64,000 bases of DNA, from positions 558,001-622,000 of the forward strand of contig NW_027441371.1 in the NCBI RefSeq assembly GCF_949628215.1, written 5' to 3'. Each line of letters starts with the position of its first letter. Position 1 is the first letter of the stretch. Under the pieces are notes generated by a model. That model was given only the letters and a program-made list of their open reading frames with translations. It was not told the DNA's origin and searched no databases. The translations under genes were made by a program, and so were the position numbers. The stretch is from Phalacrocorax aristotelis. Lineage: Eukaryota > Chordata > Aves > Suliformes > Phalacrocoracidae. This document shows positions 11,166-21,644 of the stretch, piece by piece.

Positions 11166-12874
11166 CCGTCTCTGGTTGGCTGATTTCATCGCTTTGGTTA
11201 CACCTGTTCCTGTTGTTCAGTTTCTTCTTTTTTGGCTTTGTGTGATTCTCTCTGTGATTCTGTTTTTCTCTGCCTCGCTTTTCCCAGCTCCCCGTCCCTC
11301 ACTTGGAATGCCCGTTGTCCTTCACCAGCTCACTCTCCCTTGGTTGCCATCCCCGTTTCTGAATTCCTCCTGCTTTGCCACGTAGCCCGTGACTTTTTTC
11401 TTAATCTCTCTCTGTCTGCCTCAACGCTCCCCCCGCGCTTTTTCATTCGTCTGCTCTGCTCTGCACCCTGCTACTGTTCTTGCCTTTCTGAGTTCTTCTC
11501 TGTCGAGCTCCCTTTCCCTATTTGTGAATTCCTGTTCTTCCTGCAGCCACCGCTGTTCCCTGTGACCTCCGTCTCTCTCTGTCCAGCTCCCTGTCCCTAG
11601 GTTTTAATCCCTGCCTCTGCCCGCTGTAGCCCGTCTAGGTTTTTCTCTCGGCCTCTCTCTCTGTCCGGCTCCCTCTCTCTGTGTTCTAATTCCACGTTCT
11701 CTGTCACGTAGACCCGTGCTATTTGTTTGTCCTCATCTCTCTCTGTCCAGCTCCTTGCTGCGATGTTTTATTTCTTCCCTCTCTGTCTGTCTTTGTAGCC
11801 CGTTGCCGTTGTTGGTTTTGTTTTTTTTTTTCCCACTTGTTTCTTCATGTGTCTCTGTCTGCCTCCCAGTGCCTGATCTTTAATTCCTCCTTCCCTGTAG
11901 GCCGCTGTTCCTTTTTTCCATTCTACATTGTGTTCTCTTTGGTCTGCTGTTCTTATTCATCGATTCCCTCCTCGCTGCCCTGTGGCTTGTCCCCATTTAT
12001 TGTTGCCTCTCTCTCTGGCTTCTTGCCCCTGTTTTTAAAATTCCTCCCTCTCTTCTCTCTTCCCTGTTGGCCGTGTGATCTTCAGCCTTTCTCCACCTCT
12101 TTCTGCCCAGCTCTCTGCGTCTATTCATTAATTCTTCCCTCTCTGCCCTGTAGCCTGTAGCTTCTGTCCTTTCTCCATCTTGCTGTCTCTGGCTTCCCCG
12201 TGACCCTCTTTTAGAATTGTTTCTCTCTTCTCTCTGTACGCATTGCGATTCCTTTTGCTCTCCATCTCCCTTTGTTTTGGTGTTTTTTTTGTTGTTTTTC
12301 TGGCTCCCTGTCCCTAATTGTTAATTCTCTGCCTTCTCATGCTCTGTACCACGTAGCCCCATGGTTTGTTTTGTGGTGTTCCCTCCCCGGCCCCTTCCCT
12401 CCGTCGTTGGCCGTCTCGGCTCCCTGTCCCCGTGGCTTCATTCTTCCCTTTCTGCCCTGTTCTTGTCGCTTATCTTGTCTGTCTCCATCTCGCTCGGTCC
12501 AGCTTCCTGCCCCTGTTCTTCTTTCCTCCCTCGCTGTCGTGCTGCCTGCCCCAGGTTCTTTGTGCGTCTCCAGCCTGCTCCTCATCCTTCTTTGTTGGTC
12601 TGTGTCCTGCTCTTCCCCTCTCTCTGCTGCTTTTATCTCCACCTCCGTCAGGCTCCCTGTCCTCCTCTGGCCATCCTGTTCCCTGCCTCGTGCCTTCTCA
12701 CTACACGCACACACGCCCCCCCCGCCCCCGTCCAGCCGGATGCTGCTCTTCTCTCCTCCTACTGTCCTGTGCCCTGCTCCTCACCTTTGGTGGCCTCCCC
12801 CTCTGCCCAGCAGCCCGTCGCTCCAGGAGCCAGGCGACGGACGGTCCGTTCCCTGCCAAACCGGGACAAGCGCG

Positions 12875-13175
12875 TGCCGTGGCTTAGCCTCAGCTGGCAA
12901 CTCTGCACCAGGGAGCTGCTTGCTCGCTCCACCCTCAGTGGGCTGGGGGAGAGAGCTGGAAGGGTAAAAGTGAGAAAAATCATGGGTTGAGATCAAGACG
13001 GTTTAATAGGTAAAGCAAAAGCTGTGCGTGGAAGCAAAGCAAGGAATTAATTCGCTCCTCCTTTTCGGCGGGCAGGTGTTGAGCTGTTTCTGGGAAAGCA
13101 GGGCTCTGTCATGTGTAACGGTTAGTTAGGAAGAGAAATGCCGTAGCCCCCAAGGACTCCCCCTTCTTCCCACAG
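12875..13175 (-). mobile_element. LTR-B, truncated, in U5
   Basis: Same 301-bp remnant and junction. Confidence 0.8.
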
Positions 13176-13730
13176 TTGGAACCCGCAGTTCGGTACGGGC
13201 GTGTAGTGCACGAGCGAGCTAGGCTACGTGCCTAGGAAGCCTCATCTCGTAAGAGCTGTAAGACACCCCCGTGTTCTCTTCAGGTGGAGGTCGGCCTAGA
13301 GTCTGGAGCTGCAGAAGAGGCAGGGAGGAGAGGAGGGGAAAGAAGCATGTGAACGGCTAAATTGTGCCAGCAGCGCTGAGAGCGAGAGTCGCGGTGAGTC
13401 CTGGGCCAGTGGGGCCCCGTTGCCTCTCTTGTACGTCCTGGGCCCTCCCTGTCTCTCCCCCGGCCCCCTCTCTTTCCTTACCTGCTGCAAAATTATTTTT
13501 TTTTTGCGCCCCCCCCCGCACCTTCTTTCTCCGTCTCGCTCTGAGTGGCTCCCTGCCTCCCCGTCTTTTCAGTCCTCCCTCTCTCTGTCCTGTAGCCTGT
13601 GGCTACTTGTTCTTTCTCCGCCTCTCTCTGCCTGGCTCTGGCTCCGTTTTTATTTTTTTACTCCTCCTGCTCTGTCCTGTAGCCTGTCGGTATTTTTGTC
13701 TTTCTCTGGCTCTCTCGGTCTGACTCCCTG

Positions 13731-14211
13731 TGTTACCGAAAAACGCGGTAAAATCGGAAACAACTCCTCAAGACCAATTTAGTATTAAAGAGCAGGCATT
13801 CTTTATTCACGGCGCCGGATGCACGGGGGATCGCTCCTCCTGGCGTGCGTACCTCACGCACCTTTCCTGTTCAATTTGTAGATCAAAATTTTACGTATTC
13901 ATTATTGTCCTGTCTGCTGATCGGTACAAACTTGCTCGTTCCGTATGTAAATCGCTGCGCAGGCTCGGTGGTGGTCCGTGAGTCGGTGGTCGCGATCTCC
14001 CCCTGCCAGAATTGCCTTTTACCTTCTTGGCTGTTGATCTTGGCAGTCTTGGCTAGTTCTCTCAGTCCGCTCCACGAAACCGCGTTTTGTCGTCCTTTTC
14101 TGACAGAAGCACGTTGTCTGTTGTTCTGCTGACGTTAACGATCGCCTAGGGACTAAAATGCAGATCAACAGGTGCGCTGATTCGTACGCTCCATGTTCCC
14201 GTAATGGAACA
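13731..14211 (-). mobile_element. Solo LTR-A in U5 (10-bp deletion)
   Basis: 481 bp. Carries the same 10-bp loss as U4. Confidence 0.8.
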
Positions 14212-15920
14212 CCGTCTCTGGTTGGCTGATTTCATCGCTTTGGTTACACCTGTTCCTGTTGTTCAGTTTCTTCTTTTTTGGCTTTGTGTGATTCTCTCTG
14301 TGATTCTGTTTTTCTCTGCCTCGCTTTTCCCAGCTCCCCGTCCCTCACTTGGAATGCCCGTTGTCCTTCACCAGCTCACTCTCCCTTGGTTGCCATCCCC
14401 GTTTCTGAATTCCTCCTGCTTTGCCACGTAGCCCGTGACTTTTTTCTTAATCTCTCTCTGTCTGCCTCAACGCTCCCCCCGCGCTTTTTCATTCGTCTGC
14501 TCTGCTCTGCACCCTGCTACTGTTCTTGCCTTTCTGAGTTCTTCTCTGTCGAGCTCCCTTTCCCTATTTGTGAATTCCTGTTCTTCCTGCAGCCACCGCT
14601 GTTCCCTGTGACCTCCGTCTCTCTCTGTCCAGCTCCCTGTCCCTAGGTTTTAATCCCTGCCTCTGCCCGCTGTAGCCCGTCTAGGTTTTTCTCTCGGCCT
14701 CTCTCTCTGTCCGGCTCCCTCTCTCTGTGTTCTAATTCCACGTTCTCTGTCACGTAGACCCGTGCTATTTGTTTGTCCTCATCTCTCTCTGTCCAGCTCC
14801 TTGCTGCGATGTTTTATTTCTTCCCTCTCTGTCTGTCTTTGTAGCCCGTTGCCGTTGTTGGTTTTGTTTTTTTTTTTCCCACTTGTTTCTTCATGTGTCT
14901 CTGTCTGCCTCCCAGTGCCTGATCTTTAATTCCTCCTTCCCTGTAGGCCGCTGTTCCTTTTTTCCATTCTACATTGTGTTCTCTTTGGTCTGCTGTTCTT
15001 ATTCATCGATTCCCTCCTCGCTGCCCTGTGGCTTGTCCCCATTTATTGTTGCCTCTCTCTCTGGCTTCTTGCCCCTGTTTTTAAAATTCCTCCCTCTCTT
15101 CTCTCTTCCCTGTTGGCCGTGTGATCTTCAGCCTTTCTCCACCTCTTTCTGCCCAGCTCTCTGCGTCTATTCATTAATTCTTCCCTCTCTGCCCTGTAGC
15201 CTGTAGCTTCTGTCCTTTCTCCATCTTGCTGTCTCTGGCTTCCCCGTGACCCTCTTTTAGAATTGTTTCTCTCTTCTCTCTGTACGCATTGCGATTCCTT
15301 TTGCTCTCCATCTCCCTTTGTTTTGGTGTTTTTTTTGTTGTTTTTCTGGCTCCCTGTCCCTAATTGTTAATTCTCTGCCTTCTCATGCTCTGTACCACGT
15401 AGCCCCATGGTTTGTTTTGTGGTGTTCCCTCCCCGGCCCCTTCCCTCCGTCGTTGGCCGTCTCGGCTCCCTGTCCCCGTGGCTTCATTCTTCCCTTTCTG
15501 CCCTGTTCTTGTCGCTTATCTTGTCTGTCTCCATCTCGCTCGGTCCAGCTTCCTGCCCCTGTTCTTCTTTCCTCCCTCGCTGTCGTGCTGCCTGCCCCAG
15601 GTTCTTTGTGCGTCTCCAGCCTGCTCCTCATCCTTCTTTGTTGGTCTGTGTCCTGCTCTTCCCCTCTCTCTGCTGCTTTTATCTCCACCTCCGTCAGGCT
15701 CCCTGTCCTCCTCTGGCCGTCCTGTTCCCTGCCTCGTGCCTTCTCACTACACGCACACACGCCCCCCCCGCCCCCGTCCAGCCGGATGCTGCTCTTCTCT
15801 CCTCCTACTGTCCTGTGCCCTGCTCCTCACCTTTGGTGGCCTCCCCCTCTGCTCAGCAGCCCGTCGCTCCAGGAGCCAGGCGACGGACGGTCCGTTCCCT
15901 GCCAAACCGGGACAAGCGCG

Positions 15921-16487
15921 TGCCGTGGCTTAGCCTCAGCTGGCAACTCTGCACCAGGGAGCTGCTTGCTCGCTCCACCCTCAGTGGGCTGGGGGAGAGA
16001 GCTGGAAGGGTAAAAGTGAGAAAAATCATGGGTTGAGATCAAGGCTGTTTAATAGGTAAAGCAAAAGCTGTGCGTGGAAGCAAAGCAAGGAATTAATTCG
16101 CTCCTCCTTTTCGGCGGGCAGGTGTTGAGCTGTTTCTGGGAAAGCAGGGCTCTGTCATGTGTAACGGTTACTTAGGAAGAGAAATGCCGTAGCCCCCAAG
16201 GACTCCCCCTTCTTCCCCCAGCTGCGTGTGCTGAGCATGATGTCAAATGGTATGGATTATCCCTTTGGTCAGTTAGCTGGGAAAGCTTTCCCAGCTGTGT
16301 CCTCTCCCAGCCTACTTGCTGGTGGGGCACTGAGAGAACCAGAAGAGGCCCTGACTGTGGAAGCAGTGCTCAGCAAGAACCAAAACATCTCTACATTATT
16401 AACGGTGTTTTGAGCATAAATCCAAAACTTATCCCTTCCTAGCTACTCTGGAGAAAATGAGCACTATCGCAGCCAACACCAGCTCCG
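15921..16487 (-). mobile_element. LTR-B, full-length solo LTR, in U6
   Basis: About 567 bp antisense. On the minus strand it starts near 16487 (CGGAGCTGGTGTTGGCTG, a decayed form of the TGTGCTGGTTTTGGCTG start of the ERV at 45461) and passes through TAGTGCTCATTTTC, AGATGTTTTGGTTC and a TGACATCATGCTCAGC promoter-proximal motif. It ends in CACGGCA at 15921. I know this U3 and U5 arrangement from avian ERV LTRs. It is a solo LTR of the same broad lineage as the complete ERV in this window, but clearly older. A 61-codon open frame at 16228-16413 inside it is not a gene. Confidence 0.82.
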
Positions 16488-17680
16488 TGCGGCTGCGGCA
16501 ACGGCGGCCGAGGTGGCCTTGGGGCAGTGGGAGCGTTGGGGACCCTGAGCCACGAATGGCTCCTGGGACTTGTTACGCGTGTGCGCCTGCACAAACACCT
16601 GCCCTCTCCTTTGCCCTCAGGGCTGCGTTTGCGCTGCCTTTGCGTGGGGCAAGGGGCTGTGATGGAGCCCAGGGGAGGAGGTGGTGCACTGTGGGGGTGA
16701 GGGGAGGGGGCCCCCCGTTGCTGCTGTGCCTCAGCTGCGCGCGGGGGCTGGAGGAGCCCCAGGTGCGGGCAGTGGGGCTGATGGTGCCGGCTCCTCCCTG
16801 GAAAAGGGGTGGTGCCCTGCTCCGGGGGGCCAGTGTGAGCCGAGGGCGGAGCGGAGCGGAGCTGTGGCCGAGCGTCAGCGGGCTGCGACTGTAGCGAGGG
16901 AGAAGGTGAGCGGGGGCTGGGGGGTGGGCCGCTGGGTCCCGGGTAAAGCCCCGAGGAGGGCTGCGGCGGGGCAGCGCCGGGTCGGAGCGGAGCTGTGGGG
17001 AGAGCGAGGCTGTGGTGAGGGCTCGGTGGGGGTTCCGGGTGCATCGGCGGGAGGGACGGTGCCCCGCAGGGTCAGAGAGCGGGAGGGCGGGCTCGCGGCA
17101 TTCCGGGAGCTGTGGTGGTGCGCCTGGCGGCTGGCCGTGCGGCCGTGTTGTGTCGCAGAGCATGCCGGGAGGTGTAGTCCTTGCGGCGCGCGGCTGCCGG
17201 GCGGCCGTGTTGTGTCGCAGAGCATGCCGGGAGCTGCAGTCCTTGTGGCGCGCGGCTGCGGTGCGGCCGTGTTGTGCCGCAGAGCATGCCGGGAGGTGTA
17301 GTCCTTGCGGCGCGCGGCTGCCGGGCGGCCGTGTTGTGGCGCAGAGCATGCCGGGAGGTGTAGTCCTTGCGGCGCGCGGCTGCCGGGCGGCCGTGTTGTG
17401 GCGCAGAGCATGCCGGGAGGTGTAGTCCAGGCGCAGTGGCTGCCGGCGCTGTCACGTGGTTCGCCGGGGCGTGGCGGGAGGCGCGGTCTTCCGGCGCTCG
17501 GGTGCCGGGCGGCCGTGCCGCGTACGGTACGCGCGGTGTATTTGGGGTTGGATTCGTGTTGATTTCTGGGGGCTTGCGGGTGCGGCCGCTCCCCGAGAAG
17601 CGGTGAGTTCCCCGGGAGCTGACAGAAGGGAAGAGGGAAAGGAGGAGGACGGTGACCTTTTCCCCGTGCCCAGGGCGCAG
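16488..17680 (+). promoter_or_regulatory. CpG-island promoter region of long unit U6
   Basis: Very GC- and CpG-rich, in contrast to the CpG-poor C/T body. It includes GGAGCGGAGCGGAGC runs, the 62-bp ZNF143-type array and, just after it, CACGTG (17453-17458) and a run of CGCG motifs. A strong 5' splice-site consensus follows (AAGCG|GTGAGT, intron start 17603), then a 3' splice site (TTTTCCCCGTGCCCAG, 17673). This layout fits a TATA-less promoter with a short noncoding first exon ending at 17602. Transcription is inferred, not shown. Long minus-strand open frames across it (up to 491 codons) are a product of the base composition. Confidence 0.6.
17098..17426 (-). repeat. 62-bp minisatellite with ZNF143/Staf-type sites (U6, 6 copies)
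   Basis: Copies start at 17098, 17160, 17222, 17284, 17346 and 17408, exactly 62 bp apart. On the minus strand each carries a version of ACTACACCTCCCGGCATGC followed by TCTGCG. This matches the known vertebrate ZNF143/Staf (SBS) promoter element, ACTACA plus YWCCCRNMATSCMYYRCR, at 17 of 18 core positions in the best copies. The first copy (17098) is degenerate (GCATTCCGGGAGCTGTGGT on +). The third has GAGCTGCAGT in place of GAGGTGTAGT. Confidence 0.85.
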
Positions 17681-18499
17681 ATGATGGCCGCCTCCCCGGC
17701 TCGCCGGAGCTCCCGCTCAGCCTCCCCTTGCCCCCCCCTTGCCCCGTGCGCCTGCCCCCAGCCCCGGCACCTCCCCTGCAGCGTGCCGCGTAGCCCTTGG
17801 CCGCCCCCAGGCCCTGTCGTGAAGGCAGCGAGCCGGCCCTCCTCGGCGCAGGGGCCCTTAGCAGTAGCGCGGGGAAGGGGCGCTGTGTCCAGAAGCCCCT
17901 GCGCAAGGAGAGGCTTTGGCCAGGGTCGATCGACGGTAATGACGGTCGCTGTTTCTTCTTTCCCTCTCCCAGAGACCGTGCTGAGGACGTGGTTGTCTGT
18001 CCTTCCCCCGGGGATGCCGTTGACTGCGGCCGTCTCAGGCTCGCGTGGCTTCTCTCTGCCCGGCCTCGCCGTCCTTGCAGCGCAGGGCCGAAAAGGGATA
18101 GACAAAGCCCTTCCCGGCTGTGGAGAGGAGCTGCCTCGGCTGAAGCTGGAGACGCCAACGAAAGGTAAAGCAGAAGAAACTGAAGGCGCTCTGGCTGCCA
18201 GCTGCTTTCCTGCTGCAGGCAAGAGAGAGCCTGTCCCTGCAGGTGAGGGAGGAAGGATCCCCCTTCATAGCCCGCAGCGGGCCAGGCCACCAACGTGCAC
18301 CGCAGGGTCTGTACGCGTAACCCGCAGTTCGGTACGGGCGTGTAGTGCACGAGCGAGCTAGGCTACGTGCCGAGGAAGCCTCATCTCGTAAGAGCTGTAA
18401 GACACCCCCGTGTTCTCTTCAGGTGGAGGTCGGCCTAGAGTCTGGAGCTGCAGAAGAGGCAGGGAGGAGAGGAGGGGAAAGAAGCATGTGAACGGCTAA
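17681..18499 (+). CDS. Candidate spliced ORF in long unit U6 (unknown product, 194 codons)
   Basis: Proposed exons are 17674-18164 (ATG ATG at 17681 in the context GCGCAGATGATGG), 18219-18242, and 18423 onward with TAA at 18497-18499. Borders: donor AAAG|GTAAAG at 18164, acceptor CCTGCTGCAG at 18218, donor CTGCAG|GTGAGG at 18242, acceptor GTTCTCTTCAG at 18422, and a further donor GCG|GTGAGT after 18532. All coding junctions are phase 1, so the frame stays open. The first exon's product is rich in Arg, Pro, Ser and Ala without a recognised domain. The pyrimidine tract ending CTCTCCCAG at 17972 looks like an acceptor, but the only upstream donor would give a 37-nt intron, so I keep it exonic. 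No product is recognised, and it could be a noncoding transcript. Confidence 0.35.
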
Positions 18500-18869
18500 A
18501 TTGTGCCAGCAGCGCTGAGAGCGAGAGTCGCGGTGAGTCCTGGGCCAGTGGGGCCCCGTTGCCTCTCTTGTACGTCCTGGGCCCTCCCTGTCTCTCCCCC
18601 GGTCCCCTCTCTTTCCTTACCTGCTGCAAAATTATTTTTTTTTTGCGCCCCCCCCCGCACCTTCTTTCTCCGTCTCGCTCTGAGTGGCTCCCTGCCTCCC
18701 CGTCTTTTCAGTCCTCCCTCTCTCTGTCCTGTAGCCTGTGGCTACTTGTTCTTTCTCCGCCTCTCTCTGCCTGGCTCTGGCTCCGTTTTTATTTTTTTAC
18801 TCCTCCTGCTCTGTCCTGTAGCCTGTCGGTATTTTTGTCTTTCTCTGGCACTCTCGGTCTGACTCCCTG

Positions 18870-19360
18870 TGTTACCGAAAAACGCGGTAAAATCGGAAAC
18901 AACTCCTCAAGACCAATTTAGTATTAAAGAGCAGGCATTCTTTATTCACGGCGCCGGATGCACGGGGGATCGCTCCTCCTGGCGTGCGTACCTCACGCAC
19001 CTTTCCCGTTCAATTTGTAGATCAAAATTTTACGTATTCATACGTATTCATTATTGTCCTGTCTGCTGATCGGTACAAACTTGCTCGTTCCGTATGTAAA
19101 TCGCTGCGCAGGCTCGGTGGTGGTCCGTGAGTCGGTGGTCGCGATCTCCCCCTGCCAGAATTGCCTTTTACCTTCTTGGCTGTTGATCTTGGCAGTCTTG
19201 GCTAGTTCTCTCAGTCCGCTCCACGAAACCGCGTTTTGTCGTCCTTTTCTGACAGAAGCACGTTGTCTGTTGTTCTGCTGACGTTAACGATCGCCTAGGG
19301 ACTAAAATGCAGATCAACAGGTGCGCTGATTCGTACGCTCCATGTTCCCGTAATGGAACA
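18870..19360 (-). mobile_element. Solo LTR-A in U6
   Basis: 491 bp. Preceded by the long-type marker TCTGGCACTCTCGG. Confidence 0.8.
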
Positions 19361-21077
19361 CCGTCTCTGGTTGGCTGATTTCATCGCTTTGGTTACACCT
19401 GTTCCTGTTGTTCAGTTTCTTCTTTTTTGGCTTTGTGTGATTCTCTCTGTGATTCTGTTTTTCTCTGCCTCGCTTTTCCCAGCTCCCCGTCCCTCACTTG
19501 GAATGCCCGTTGTCCTTCACCAGCTCACTCTCCCTTGGTTGCCATCCCCGTTTCTGAATTCCTCCTGCTTTGCCACGTAGCCCGTGACTTTTTTCTTAAT
19601 CTCTCTCTGTCTGCCTCAACGCTCCCCCCGCGCTTTTTCATTCGTCTGCTCTGCTCTGCACCCTGCTACTGTTCTTGCCTTTCTGAGTTCTTCTCTGTCG
19701 AGCTCCCTTTCCCTATTTGTGAATTCCTGTTCTTCCTGCAGCCACCGCTGTTCCCTGTGACCTCCGTCTCTCTCTGTCCAGCTCCCTGTCCCTAGGTTTT
19801 AATCCCTGCCTCTGCCCGCTGTAGCCCGTCTAGGTTTTTCTCTCGGCCTCTCTCTCTGTCCGGCTCCCTCTCTCTGTGTTCTAATTCCACGTTCTCTGTC
19901 ACGTAGACCCGTGCTATTTGTTTGTCCTCATCTCTCTCTGTCCAGCTCCTTGCTGCGATGTTTTATTTCTTCCCTCTCTGTCTGTCTTTGTAGCCCGTTG
20001 CCGTTGTTGGTTTTGTTTTTTTTTTTCCCACTTGTTTCTTCATGTGTCTCTGTCTGCCTCCCAGTGCCTGATCTTTAATTCCTCCTTCCCTGTAGGCCGC
20101 TGTTCCTTTTTTCCATTCTACATTGTGTTCTCTTTGGTCTGCTGTTCTTATTCATCGATTCCCTCCTCGCTGCCCTGTGGCTTGTCCCCATTTATTGTTG
20201 CCTCTCTCTCCCTCTCTCTGGCTTCTTGCCCCTGTTTTTAAAATTCCTCCCTCTCTTCTCTCTTCCCTGTTGGCCGTGTGATCTTCAGCCTTTCTCCACC
20301 TCTTTCTGCCCAGCTCTCTGCGTCTATTCATTAATTCTTCCCTCTCTGCCCTGTAGCCTGTAGCTTCTGTCCTTTCTCCATCTTGCTGTCTCTGGCTTCC
20401 CCGTGACCCTCTTTTAGAATTGTTTCTCTCTTCTCTCTGTACGCATTGCGATTCCTTTTGCTCTCCATCTCCCTTTGTTTTGGTGTTTTTTTTGTTGTTT
20501 TTCTGGCTCCCTGTCCCTAATTGTTAATTCTCTGCCTTCTCATGCTCTGTACCACGTAGCCCCATGGTTTGTTTTGTGGTGTTCCCTCCCCGGCCCCTTC
20601 CCTCCGTCGTTGGCCGTCTCGGCTCCCTGTCCCCGTGGCTTCATTCTTCCCTTTCTGCCCTGTTCTTGTCGCTTATCTTGTCTGTCTCCATCTCGCTCGG
20701 TCCAGCTTCCTGCCCCTGTTCTTCTTTCCTCCCTCGCTGTCGTGCTGCCTGCCCCAGGTTCTTTGTGCGTCTCCAGCCTGCTCCTCATCCTTCTTTGTTG
20801 GTCTGTGTCCTGCTCTTCCCCTCTCTCTGCTGCTTTTATCTCCACCTCCGTCAGGCTCCCTGTCCTCCTCTGGCCGTCCTGTTCCCTGCCTCGTGCCTTC
20901 TCACTACACGCACACACGCCCCCCCCGCCCCCGTCCAGCCGGATGCTGCTCTTCTCTCCTCCTACTGTCCTGTGCCCTGCTCCTCACCTTTGGTGGCCTC
21001 CCCCTCTGCTCAGCAGCCCGTCGCTCCAGGAGCCAGGCGACGGACGGTCCGTTCCCTGCCAAACCGGGACAAGCGCG

Positions 21078-21644
21078 TGCCGTGGCTTAGCCTCAGCTGG
21101 CAACTCTGCACCAGGGAGCTGCTTGCTCGCTCCACCCTCAGTGGGCTGGGGGAGAGAGCTGGAAGGGTAAAAGTGAGAAAAATCATGGGTTGAGATCAAG
21201 ACGGTTTAATAGGTAAAGCAAAAGCTGTGCGTGGAAGCAAAGCAAGGAATTAATTCGCTCCTCCTTTTCGGCGGGCAGGTGTTGAGCTGTTTCTGGGAAA
21301 GCAGGGCTCTGTCATGTGTAACGGTTACTTAGGAAGAGAAATGCCGTAGCCCCCAAGGACTCCCCCTTCTTCCCCCAGCTGCGTGTGCTGAGCATGATGT
21401 CAAATGGTATGGATTATCCCTTTGGTCAGTTAGCTGGGAAAGCTTTCCCAGCTGTGTCCTCTCCCAGCCTACTTGCTGGTGGGGCACTGAGAGAACCAGA
21501 AGAGGCCCTGACTGTGGAAGCAGTGCTCAGCAAGAACCAAAACATCTCTACATTATTAACGGTGTTTTGAGCATAAATCCAAAACTTATCCCTTCCTAGC
21601 TACTCTGGAGAAAATGAGCACTATCGCAGCCAACACCAGCTCCG
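21078..21644 (-). mobile_element. LTR-B, full-length, in U7
   Basis: Same extent as U6. Confidence 0.82.

Larger units (their letters stand above)
9189..12234 (+). repeat. Array unit U4 (short, 3046 bp)
   Basis: Short unit sharing two deletions with U5 only: one copy of the 10-bp TACGTATTCA duplication in LTR-A (about 10846) and 8 bp from the C/T repeat near 12007. U4 and U5 are the most recent short-unit duplication in the window. Confidence 0.93.
12235..15280 (+). repeat. Array unit U5 (short, 3046 bp)
   Basis: Same length as U4 with both of its private deletions (LTR-A at about 13892 and the C/T repeat at about 15053). No clear difference from U4 was seen by eye. It is the last short unit before the first run of long units. 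Confidence 0.93.
15281..20437 (+). repeat. Array unit U6 (long, 5157 bp)
   Basis: First long unit, taken as the reference here. Complete LTR-B 15921-16487, CpG island 16488-18318, 62-bp array 17098-17426, candidate exons 17674-18164, 18219-18242 and 18423-18532, LTR-A 18870-19360. It shares AAGGCTGTTTAATAGG (about 16040) with U1, whereas later units read AAGACGGTTTAATAGG. Confidence 0.93.

Noticed and set aside
16228..16413. 61-codon frame starting MLSMMSNGMDYPFG
   Set aside because: Lies entirely inside antisense LTR-B; an LTR by-product.
17098..17426. CRISPR-like appearance of the 62-bp repeats
   Set aside because: Repeats are contiguous without unique spacers, in a eukaryotic CpG island; no cas genes.
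17936..17972. Intron between GACG|GTAATG and CTCTCCCAG in the long unit
   Set aside because: It would be only 37 nt, below normal vertebrate intron size, and the frame is open through it. Kept as exonic with caution.
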